Assembly: GCA_002305965.1 (NCBI GenBank)
Contig: DBRM01000031.1
Location: forward strand, 1-5,445
DNA length: 5,445 nucleotides
DNA from: Syntrophomonas sp. UBA1368
GTDB lineage: Bacteria > Bacillota > Syntrophomonadia > Syntrophomonadales > Syntrophomonadaceae
Reading direction: 5' to 3'
A model generated the notes under the pieces. It was not told where the DNA came from. It did not search any database and saw only the letters and a program-made list of their open reading frames with translations. The position numbers were made by a program, and so were the translations under genes. Below are positions 1 to 5,445 of the stretch, piece by piece; positions within the stretch are counted from its first letter, which is position 1; the number at the start of each line of letters is the position of its first letter.

Positions 1-7
1 CAATATC

Positions 8-514
8 ATGATTTCCAGACAGTGGTATATAATAACCAGGGCAGTCATCTTAATAATAATTCTGTTAGTATTAATAAGTGTTCCAACATTAGTCTTGAGC
101 AAGCAGGATGGAACAATCGGATTGTTGGTACCGCTGTTTAAGGAAAAAGAATTTACGGTTGAGTATTTACATTCAGTTAACAAGACACCGGTGCAGGAAC
201 ATTTTATTCCTGCACCGGATAATAAAATAGTGCTTATCGAGACTGAATTTAGATCTTTAGGAGTTGGTACTCCTTTTTTACCGGAGGAGGGTCAACTCGT
301 GAATGATCAGGGCGTTTACCGCCTCTCTGGAATGGATAGGTCTTTTGAAAAGATCAGTTATGTACCCCTTGCCTTTACCAGGCATACTTTATTAGCCGAA
401 GGCAAAAAATTTCTTTTCAGCAATTATTTCGCAGATGGTCAAATCGCAGTCGTGAAAATAGAAAAATGTACACTGATTCAATTGATTCAATATCAATTTC
501 GGAAAGGAAGTTAG
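8..514 (+). CDS. DUF1850 family membrane-anchored protein of a TRAP transporter operon
   Basis: Small protein of 168 residues with a short basic N-terminus (R4, R11), one hydrophobic segment at about residues 11-31 that should act as an uncleaved signal anchor, and a C-terminal part expected outside the membrane. The part after the anchor carries the DUF1850 signature: a V-E-Y-L-H-S-V stretch followed by T-P-V-Q-E, then a L-I-E-T-E-F segment and a G-V-G-T-P-F turn. DUF1850 genes are known neighbours of fused TRAP permeases of the TAXI type, and such a permease follows here immediately, which supports the call. The biochemical role of DUF1850 is not established; an accessory role in the transporter is inference. 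The ATG at 8 gives a sensible N-terminus, but only 7 bases lie upstream, so no ribosome binding site can be seen and a start further left is possible. The gene contains a perfect 12-bp inverted repeat and a 9-bp tandem duplication near its end. Confidence 0.85.
   Translation: MISRQWYIITRAVILIIILLVLISVPTLVLSKQDGTIGLLVPLFKEKEFTVEYLHSVNKTPVQEHFIPAPDNKIVLIETEFRSLGVGTPFLPEEGQLVNDQGVYRLSGMDRSFEKISYVPLAFTRHTLLAEGKKFLFSNYFADGQIAVVKIEKCTLIQLIQYQFRKGS
188..218 (+). repeat. Perfect 12-bp inverted repeat (hairpin) inside the DUF1850 gene
   Basis: The left arm CCGGTGCAGGAA (188-199) and right arm TTCCTGCACCGG (207-218) are exact reverse complements separated by a 7-nt loop (200-206). The arms cover the codons of the conserved T-P-V-Q-E motif and of the I-P-A-P that follows. 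The downstream sequence is A-rich with no T-tract, so it is not a typical intrinsic terminator. The structure is certain; any function is not. Confidence 0.9.
474..491 (+). repeat. Two tandem copies of a 9-bp unit at the DUF1850/permease junction
   Basis: TGATTCAAT occurs at 474-482 and again directly at 483-491. Because the unit is 9 bp, the DUF1850 reading frame is kept and a L-I-Q repeat results near its C-terminus; the same DNA read in the permease frame gives D-S-I-D-S-I. This looks like a small in-frame duplication, probably from replication slippage. It lies upstream of the preferred permease start. Confidence 0.85.
501..510 (+). promoter_or_regulatory. Ribosome binding site deciding the TTG start of the TRAP permease
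   Basis: GGAAAGGAAG sits inside the last codons of the DUF1850 gene. Its AAAGGAAG part differs from AAAGGAGG at one base and ends 6 nt before the in-frame TTG at 517, an ideal spacing. Nothing comparable precedes the ATG at 466, where the upstream sequence is CGTGAAAATAGAAAA. This favours initiation at 517. Confidence 0.7.
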
Positions 515-516
515 CT

Positions 517-2508
517 TTGGAGCAGAAGGATCTTAATAACGAGGCAATAAATAATGAAGCAGCTGCGGGGCACATAAAAGAAGAAATCGATATGCAAAAG
601 TTTCTGGCCCAATATGACCGGGAATCTGATTTTCGTATTTTCGAAGGGCCGGTACGTTGGATCGTTGGCCTGATCGCGATAAGTTTTTCCTTATTTCAGC
701 TCTATACGGCAATTTTTGGTTCTCTGGATGCTCATCTGCAAAGAGCTGTGCATCTTTCTTTTGCTATGGCTTTAGTCTTTTTATTATTTCCCAGCCGAAA
801 AAACTGGTCACGTGAGCATTTACACTGGATCGATGTCGTTCTGGCAGTCGTTGCAGCTTTAATGCCTCTTTATATAGTTGCTTTTTATCCTCAACTGGTC
901 TTACGGGCGGGATTGATGACTACAAATGACATGATCATTGGAGCGATAGGCGTACTGATGGTTTTGGAAGCTGCCCGCCGGGTGGTTGGCTGGCCGATCG
1001 TAACCATCGCAGTCCTGTTTTTGCTCTATGCTTTTGCGGGGCCTGATATCCCTGGTACTTTTGCCCACCGGGGTGTTAGTCCGGAAATGATGGTACAGCA
1101 TCTTTATTTTACCACTGAAGGAATCTTCGGCATCCCGCTGGGTGTCTCCGCTACCTTTATCTTTCTGTTCATATTATTTGGCGCCTATTTGGAAAAGTCC
1201 GGGTTGGGGCAGTTTTTTATCGATCTCGCCAATGCAATCGCCGGATGGGCACGTGGAGGTCCGGCAAAAGTAGCTGTATTATCCAGCGCTCTGATGGGAA
1301 CAGTGTCTGGCAGTTCTGTTGCTAATGTAGTGGGAACAGGAAGCTTTACCATACCCATGATGAAAAAATTGGGTTATAAACCGGAATTCGCCGGAGCAGT
1401 CGAAGCTGCAGCCTCGACCGGCGGGCAATTGATGCCGCCGATTATGGGGGCGGCAGCATTTTTGATGGCTGAAATGGTGGGAGTACCTTATATTGACATC
1501 GCTAAAGCAGCAGCGATTCCTGCACTTCTATATTTTACAGGGATTATGATCGGAGTCCATCTGGAGGCTAAAAAACACGGTTTAAAAGGTATTCCGCGGG
1601 ATATGCTGCCCCGGGTCGGGAAAATTTTACTTGATAGGGGCCATTTAGCTTTACCTTTAATAGCCATCATTTATTTACTGGTGGCAGGTTATACACCAAT
1701 GCGGGCTGCACTGTGGGCTATTGCCCTGACCATTTTGGCTTCCATGTTCAGAGCTTCCACACGTATGTCAGTTAAGGATATCATTAAAGGCCTGGCTGAC
1801 GGAGCAAGAAGCGCTTTGGGCGTAATTATCGCCTGTGCTTGCGCCGGAATTATTATCGGTGTGGTTACCAAAACCGGTCTCGGACTTAAATTAGGATCGG
1901 TTTTGATCGATCTGGCTGGGGGATACTTATTGCCCACACTATTTTTCACCATGATCACTTCCATAATTTTGGGCATGGGAGTACCGACTACGGCCAACTA
2001 TATTATTACTGCAACCATTGCTGCCCCAGCAATCATTCAATTAGGAGTGCCGGTTTTGGCGGCCCATCTGTTTACTTTCTATTTTGGTATAATTGCTGAC
2101 ATTACCCCGCCGGTAGCCCTGGCAGCTTTCGCCGGCTCAGGTATTGCCCGCGGCAATCCATTTATGACAGGAATAAGAGCATCCATGCTGGCAATTGGAG
2201 CTTTTATTATTCCATATATATTTGTGTTTTCACCGGCATTATTGTTAATAGATGTTACTTTGCCTAAGATATTAATACTGCTTGTGACTTCCGTTACCGG
2301 TATGACTGCAGTATCAGCAGCAGTATTTGGGTTTTTCTCTACAAAAACCGGGTGGATCGACCGGCTATGCTTTTTAGCCGGCGGCCTGCTATTGATCGAC
2401 CCAGGTTTTACTACTGACATAATTGGTGCATGTTTGCTGGCAATAGGGATGGTCTTTCACTTGCTGAAAAAGAAAGCCGATGAAAAAAAAGGAATCGTTT
2501 ATTTATAA
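517..2508 (+). CDS. TRAP transporter fused permease subunit (4TM/12TM, TAXI type)
   Basis: Integral membrane permease of a tripartite ATP-independent periplasmic-type (TRAP) transporter, which imports organic acids or similar solutes using an ion gradient and an extracytoplasmic binding protein. From the TTG at 517 it has 663 residues, normal for the fused family. A charged cytosolic N-terminus of about 45 residues precedes the DctQ-like region, with hydrophobic segments near 48-67, 77-92, 105-124 and 136-151; a DctM-like domain follows. Family motifs are clear: G-S-S-V-A-N-V-V-G-T-G at 265-275, T-G-G-Q-L-M-P-P-I at 301-309, G-V-P-T-T-A-N around 488-494 and D-I-T-P-P-V-A-L-A around 528-536. 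The C-terminus ends in a short basic tail after a last hydrophobic segment. The substrate cannot be read from the sequence. Two other starts are possible: ATG 466, which overlaps the upstream gene by 49 nt and would add 17 residues with no ribosome binding site, and ATG 592. The gene is translationally linked to the DUF1850 gene (2 nt between stop and start) and is followed by a terminator. Confidence 0.93.
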   Translation: MEQKDLNNEAINNEAAAGHIKEEIDMQKFLAQYDRESDFRIFEGPVRWIVGLIAISFSLFQLYTAIFGSLDAHLQRAVHLSFAMALVFLLFPSRKNWSREHLHWIDVVLAVVAALMPLYIVAFYPQLVLRAGLMTTNDMIIGAIGVLMVLEAARRVVGWPIVTIAVLFLLYAFAGPDIPGTFAHRGVSPEMMVQHLYFTTEGIFGIPLGVSATFIFLFILFGAYLEKSGLGQFFIDLANAIAGWARGGPAKVAVLSSALMGTVSGSSVANVVGTGSFTIPMMKKLGYKPEFAGAVEAAASTGGQLMPPIMGAAAFLMAEMVGVPYIDIAKAAAIPALLYFTGIMIGVHLEAKKHGLKGIPRDMLPRVGKILLDRGHLALPLIAIIYLLVAGYTPMRAALWAIALTILASMFRASTRMSVKDIIKGLADGARSALGVIIACACAGIIIGVVTKTGLGLKLGSVLIDLAGGYLLPTLFFTMITSIILGMGVPTTANYIITATIAAPAIIQLGVPVLAAHLFTFYFGIIADITPPVALAAFAGSGIARGNPFMTGIRASMLAIGAFIIPYIFVFSPALLLIDVTLPKILILLVTSVTGMTAVSAAVFGFFSTKTGWIDRLCFLAGGLLLIDPGFTTDIIGACLLAIGMVFHLLKKKADEKKGIVYL

Positions 2509-2524
2509 GAATATTGTATGAGAA

Positions 2525-2560
2525 AAAAGCGATGGCATTAAAGTGCCGTCGCTTTTGCTT
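2525..2560 (+). terminator. Intrinsic terminator after the TRAP permease
   Basis: A 9-bp G/C-rich stem, GCGATGGCA (2529-2537) with TGCCGTCGC (2544-2552) and one G-U pair, closes a 6-nt loop. It is extended by four A-T pairs (2525-2528 with 2553-2556). A T-rich run, TTTTGCTTTATATTTT, follows the stem. It starts 16 nt after the permease stop and ends the transporter unit. The A-run on the left could also let it work on the other strand. Confidence 0.88.
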
Positions 2561-2613
2561 TATATTTTACAGATTATTGGTAAAGATAGTAAGGTATTTG
2601 GCTGATTACAAGG

Positions 2614-2619
2614 TATAAT
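2614..2619 (+). promoter_or_regulatory. Candidate -10 box of the pepF promoter
   Basis: An exact TATAAT lies 33 nt before the pepF GTG and downstream of the previous terminator, a sensible place for a promoter. No good TTGACA-like -35 box is found 16-19 nt upstream (the sequence there is around TAAGGTAT), and there is no TGn extension. The box may therefore be weak, activator-dependent or chance. Confidence 0.4.
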
Positions 2620-2634
2620 GAGTTTAGTTTGCAT

Positions 2635-2641
2635 AAGGAGG
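2635..2641 (+). promoter_or_regulatory. Strong ribosome binding site supporting a GTG start for pepF
   Basis: AAGGAGG, a full match to the anti-Shine-Dalgarno core, ends 10 nt before the GTG at 2652. A second, weaker AAGG lies at 2644-2647. No in-frame ATG competes close by, so the GTG start is well supported. Confidence 0.8.
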
Positions 2642-2651
2642 ATAAGGCAAA

Positions 2652-4451
2652 GTGGAAAAATCAAAAGAACAATGGAGTGAAAAAGATAAACGTTATCACT
2701 GGCAATTGGAAGATATATATGACGATGAGCAAAAGTGGGAAGAAGACTTCAGGCAGGTCCAGCAAATCAGTGTCCAATTAGGGACGTATCAAGGTAGATT
2801 GAGCGAAACAGGTTCCAGGCTTTATGAAGTTCTTGCCCTGACCGAGAAAATGGAACGCATGGCAGACAATGTTTATGTTTACGCCAAAATGCGCCAGGAC
2901 GAGGATAATACCAATTCCTATTACCAGTCTATGTTTGACCGGGCAGAAAGCCTTGGCGTACAGGCCAGCAGTGCGGCAGCCTTTATTATTCCCGAAATAT
3001 TAAGTATTCCGGACGAAAAAATCGAAAAGTTTCTGGAAGAGACAGAGGAGCTTAAACTTTATACTCATTATCTGGAAGAATTGAACCGGCAAAAGCAGCA
3101 TGTCCTGTCTCAGGCGGAAGAAAAACTGCTGGCAGAAACGGCAGAGCTTTCCATGGCTTCGAAAAATATTTTTGGCATGCTCAATAATGCTGATATAAAA
3201 TTCCCGCCGATCAAGGATGAAAACGGCCAGGAAACAGAGATGACCAAAGGGAAATTCGGCCGTTTCATGGAAAGCCCGAACCGTGAAGTCAGGAAGGCTG
3301 CTTTTCAAAGTCTTTACAGTTCATATGGGAAATTAATAAATACCCTGGGAGCTACGATCAACGCCAGTGTAAAAAGAGATATATTCTATGCCCGGGTGCG
3401 AAAATATCCTTCCGCGTTAATCGGGGCGCTGGACAGCGACAATATTTCCCCGGATGTTTATGACAATCTGATCACGGCAGTACACAATAATCTGGAACCA
3501 ATGTATAAATACTTGCGTTTACGTAAAAAGGTACTGGGACTGGATGAGCTCCATATGTATGATATCTATACTCCGTTGGTCAAAGAAAGGCCTAAAGAGA
3601 TCGAATATGATACTGCCAGGGAAATGGTTTTAAAGGGATTGGAACCTCTGGGCAAAGAATACGGGGATATAATCAGGGAAGGGTTCAATGGCGGGTGGAT
3701 CGATGTTTATGAAAAAGAAGGCAAAACCAGCGGGGCATATTCCTGGGGGAGTTTTGATACCCATCCTTTTATTCTCATGAATTATGATAACAAACTGGAT
3801 GATGTTTTTACCCTGGCTCATGAATTAGGCCATGCTATGCATAGTTATTATTCCAATCAGACCCAGCCTTTTATATACAGCCAATACAGCATTTTTTTGG
3901 CTGAAGTGGCTTCTACGGTGAATGAATCGCTTTTGATCGATCATTTATTAGCGGAGAGTGAAAAGCCGGAAGATAGAGTATATCTGATCAACCATTATCT
4001 CGAACAATTTAAGGGCACCATGTATCGCCAGACGATGTTCGCGGAATTTGAGAAAATCATTCATGAAACCGTCGAACGAGGGGAAGCTCTTACACCGGAG
4101 CTGCTAAGCAAGATATATCGTGAACTGAACCAACTTTACTTCGGAAATGAGGTGGTTCTGGATGCCGAAATCGATATAGAATGGGCACGGATTCCTCATT
4201 TCTATTCTGCTTTTTATGTTTACAAATATGCTACCGGTTTTGCTGCTGCCACTGCATTAAAAGAGCAGATCTTAGAGGATGGGCCGGCAGCTTTGGATCG
4301 ATATATGGCTTTTTTACGAGCGGGAAGTTCTGATTACCCGTTGAATATTCTCAGAAAAGCCGGAGTAGACTTAAATACACCTGAGCCGGTGGAATCAGCC
4401 TTGAAATATTTCAGCCGTTTGGTCGATGAATTGGAAACTTTATTAGCCTGA
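2652..4451 (+). CDS. pepF: Oligoendopeptidase F (M3 family zinc metallopeptidase)
   Basis: Cytosolic zinc endopeptidase that cleaves short and medium oligopeptides, part of peptide turnover; no signal peptide or membrane segment is seen. The 599 residues match the usual PepF length of about 600. The N-terminal region (about 10-200) is helical and includes the oligopeptidase F N-terminal domain near 115-182, with a Y-L-E-E-L-N-R-Q-K stretch. The M3 catalytic domain covers about 205-585. The active site is intact: H390-E-L-G-H394 gives two zinc ligands and the catalytic Glu391, and E418 in F-L-A-E-V-A-S is the third ligand, 28 residues on, as expected for M3. The substrate-binding H-F-Y-S-A-F-Y-V-Y-K-Y-A-T-G block starts at H516. 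The G-A-Y-S-W-G and T-H-P-F-I-L-M-N-Y segments before HELGH are also typical. The gene stands alone between two terminators, with its own ribosome binding site and a GTG start, so it is probably monocistronic and unrelated to the transporter. Confidence 0.96.
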   Translation: MEKSKEQWSEKDKRYHWQLEDIYDDEQKWEEDFRQVQQISVQLGTYQGRLSETGSRLYEVLALTEKMERMADNVYVYAKMRQDEDNTNSYYQSMFDRAESLGVQASSAAAFIIPEILSIPDEKIEKFLEETEELKLYTHYLEELNRQKQHVLSQAEEKLLAETAELSMASKNIFGMLNNADIKFPPIKDENGQETEMTKGKFGRFMESPNREVRKAAFQSLYSSYGKLINTLGATINASVKRDIFYARVRKYPSALIGALDSDNISPDVYDNLITAVHNNLEPMYKYLRLRKKVLGLDELHMYDIYTPLVKERPKEIEYDTAREMVLKGLEPLGKEYGDIIREGFNGGWIDVYEKEGKTSGAYSWGSFDTHPFILMNYDNKLDDVFTLAHELGHAMHSYYSNQTQPFIYSQYSIFLAEVASTVNESLLIDHLLAESEKPEDRVYLINHYLEQFKGTMYRQTMFAEFEKIIHETVERGEALTPELLSKIYRELNQLYFGNEVVLDAEIDIEWARIPHFYSAFYVYKYATGFAAATALKEQILEDGPAALDRYMAFLRAGSSDYPLNILRKAGVDLNTPEPVESALKYFSRLVDELETLLA

Positions 4452-4474
4452 CAACATAATCTATAAGTATATTT

Positions 4475-4509
4475 AAGGAGAGATTGGTTTAATAAATCTC
4501 TCTTTTTTT
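4475..4509 (+). terminator. Intrinsic terminator after pepF
   Basis: The arms GAGAGATT (4478-4485) and AATCTCTC (4495-4502) pair perfectly around a 9-nt loop. One G-U and two A-T pairs extend the stem outward (4475-4477 with 4503-4505). Seven consecutive T residues follow at 4503-4509. It begins 23 nt after the pepF stop. Confidence 0.88.
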
Positions 4510-4536
4510 CACCGGTTTTTTAAAAGCCCTGTTAAA

Positions 4537-4542
4537 TATAAT
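4537..4542 (+). promoter_or_regulatory. Candidate -10 box upstream of the glycosyltransferase gene
   Basis: An exact TATAAT lies between the pepF terminator and the next gene, 55 nt before its TTG start. As with pepF, there is no convincing -35 box at the right distance (GGTTTT region at about 4514-4519). A weaker alternative, TTGAGC at 4552-4557 with a poor -10 near 4576, would leave almost no leader before the ribosome binding site. Confidence 0.33.
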
Positions 4543-4585
4543 GAAGAAGAATTGAGCATAATTATGGAGAGACGCTTTATTGTTT

Positions 4586-4590
4586 GGAGG
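4586..4590 (+). promoter_or_regulatory. Ribosome binding site deciding the TTG start of the glycosyltransferase
   Basis: GGAGG, within TTTGGAGGAG, ends 7 nt before the in-frame TTG at 4598. The next in-frame ATG, at 4649, has no purine-rich sequence at a usable distance. The upstream in-frame TTG at 4580 has no ribosome binding site either, and an in-frame stop at 4559 limits further extension. Confidence 0.75.
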
Positions 4591-4597
4591 AGCTAAA

Positions 4598-5445
4598 TTG
4601 ATACAAATAAACCGGGAAGAAATTTTTGATCGATCCATCCTTGACATTATGCCGCAATTAGCCAATTACAGCAATTATGACTTAATCATCGGCATCCCTT
4701 TCATTGATGAAGAGGAACATTTGGTTGAGCTCCTTTGCTCTGTTGATCGGGTGTTAAAGACCTGGATGGGGAAACGGCAGTTGATCATATGTGTGGGAGA
4801 TCATTCGGCCGGTAAAACCCTTGAGATGTTGAACAGCATGAACTTGCAGCATCCACATTTGCAGTTTTTATTGCCTGAGGAAATAAGCGGACGGGGTACC
4901 AGTGTGCGAGCCATCATTGAAATCAGCAAGCGATTGGATGCTGATTTGCTCTTGTTCAGTGCGAAGATGGCAAATGAAACAGGACCGGGTATAGAAGACA
5001 GCTGGCTGGACAGCCTTTTTACCCCAATTCAGGGGCCTTATGACCTGGTCCTGGGGAGTCTGAGACGTCATATCGGGATTGATAGTATTGCTCATATGCT
5101 GGCTGCACCTGTTTTGGAAGCTTTTTACGGATTCAGGCTGGGAGACCCTTTGGGCGGGATATATGCAATTTCACATGATTTTGCCGAAGAACTGGCACAC
5201 GAAGCCCGGTTTTGGGGAGAAGAGATCCAGGGGGCGGGCATCGACTTCTGGCTGCTTACCCGGGCAATCCTGTGGAATAAGAATATCTGCGAGGTCAATA
5301 TGGGAGGCAGGGTCATCCCCCATAGCCTGGAAGTTCGTAATCGAGTTTTCGCCGACAACTCGATGATCATTTTTGAAGCTTTAAAAAAGGATGTTGCGGT
5401 GTGGCTGCAGGAAAGGCCCGTTATTAAAGTAGCTGACATCTTAGC
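4598..5445 (+). CDS. Divergent GT-A glycosyltransferase-like protein (GT2/GT81/GT78 type), 3' end outside window
   Basis: The frame starting at TTG 4598 is open for 282 codons and runs off the right edge. No signal peptide or membrane segment is seen, so a cytosolic protein is likely. The N-terminal half looks like a nucleotide-sugar binding GT-A domain: Y-D-L-I-I-G-I-P-F at 27-35 with an acidic D-E-E-E run at 37-40 (family version: I-P-x-Y/F-N-E), a strand L-I-I-C-V-G-D at 62-68, and G-R-G-T-S-V-R at 98-104, matching the G-K-G-x-A-x-R loop. The C-terminal half has Y-D-L-V-L-G-S-L-R-R-H at 148-158, D-P-L-G-G-I-Y-A at 183-190, G-I-D-F-W-L at 214-219 and N-M-G-G-R-V at 234-239. These resemble glucosyl-3-phosphoglycerate and mannosylglycerate synthases and related transferases that use nucleotide sugars. 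Oddly, where the metal-binding D-x-D should follow L-L-L-F, the sequence reads S121-A-K123. The family call rests on remembered motifs. The acceptor and activity are unknown, and it could be a catalytically altered homologue. It opens a new transcription unit after the pepF terminator. Confidence 0.75.
   Translation, partial: MIQINREEIFDRSILDIMPQLANYSNYDLIIGIPFIDEEEHLVELLCSVDRVLKTWMGKRQLIICVGDHSAGKTLEMLNSMNLQHPHLQFLLPEEISGRGTSVRAIIEISKRLDADLLLFSAKMANETGPGIEDSWLDSLFTPIQGPYDLVLGSLRRHIGIDSIAHMLAAPVLEAFYGFRLGDPLGGIYAISHDFAEELAHEARFWGEEIQGAGIDFWLLTRAILWNKNICEVNMGGRVIPHSLEVRNRVFADNSMIIFEALKKDVAVWLQERPVIKVADIL

Noticed and set aside
1689..2420. Long reverse-strand frames across the permease gene.
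   Set aside because: They are antisense to highly conserved TRAP permease motifs and their composition mirrors hydrophobic codons; no start signals or family features are present.
3936..3945. Palindrome TGATCGATCA in pepF.
   Set aside because: A 10-bp palindrome within conserved coding sequence has no contextual support as an operator and is expected by chance.
4564..4596. Ten-codon mini-frame (M-E-R-R-F-I-V-W-R-S) ending 1 nt before the glycosyltransferase TTG, a possible leader peptide.
   Set aside because: It has no ribosome binding site of its own, shows no run of regulatory codons, and no alternative hairpins are seen. It overlaps the ribosome binding site of the real gene and is probably chance.
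4796..4819. G-D-H-S-A-G-K-T (residues 67-74 of the glycosyltransferase-like protein) matches the Walker A P-loop pattern GxxxxGK[ST].
   Set aside because: It sits where GT2-type proteins have the V-x-D-G-S-x-D-x-T turn after the second strand. No Walker B or other P-loop ATPase features follow, and the rest of the protein fits a glycosyltransferase, so the match is coincidental.
5340..5364. 8-bp inverted repeat (ATCGAGTT / AACTCGAT) around a 9-nt loop inside the glycosyltransferase gene.
   Set aside because: It is short, lies within coding sequence and has no T-tract; a repeat of this length is not surprising in a window of this size.
5079..5439. Overlapping open frames on both strands (+ 5079-5366, - 5125-5439).
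   Set aside because: Both lie over the continuous glycosyltransferase frame with its recognisable motifs, lack ribosome binding sites and resemble no known protein; they are shadow frames.

Overview
This 5.4 kb window looks like an ordinary chromosomal stretch from a Gram-positive, clostridial-type Bacillota, possibly Peptococcaceae or Desulfitobacterium-like (the lineage is an inference). The reasons are strong AAGGAGG-type ribosome binding sites, frequent TTG/GTG starts, A/T-rich intergenic regions with classical hairpin-plus-T-tract terminators, and the gene families present. All genes lie on the + strand, in three apparent transcription units.

Unit 1 (left edge to about 2560) is the tail of a TRAP-TAXI type transporter operon. 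It holds a small membrane-anchored DUF1850 protein (8-514), then a large fused TRAP permease with DctQ-like and DctM-like parts in one chain. A TAXI-family substrate-binding protein would be expected just left of the window. The permease most likely starts at a TTG at 517, directly after the DUF1850 stop and 6 nt behind a good ribosome binding site, rather than at the ATG at 466 inside the upstream gene. A strong intrinsic terminator (2525-2560) closes the unit.

Unit 2 (about 2614-4509) is a single gene, pepF, encoding a complete cytosolic M3-family zinc oligoendopeptidase F of 599 residues with HELGH and downstream Glu ligands intact. It has its own candidate -10 box, a strong ribosome binding site, a GTG start and its own terminator (4475-4509).

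Unit 3 (about 4537 to the right edge) begins with a gene that starts at TTG 4598 and stays open to the end of the window (282 codons seen). It encodes a GT-A fold glycosyltransferase-like protein resembling the GT2/GT81/GT78 glucosyl- or mannosyl-glycerate synthase type, but the place where the metal-binding DxD motif is expected reads S-A-K. This is the most interesting gene here.

No RNA genes, insertion sequences, CRISPR arrays or phage genes were seen. The two intergenic gaps, 143 and 146 nt, are filled by terminators, possible promoters and ribosome binding sites. I see no convincing new multi-gene system. The points worth a second look are the divergent glycosyltransferase, a perfect 12-bp hairpin inside the DUF1850 gene, and the start-site and tandem-repeat structure at the DUF1850/permease junction.
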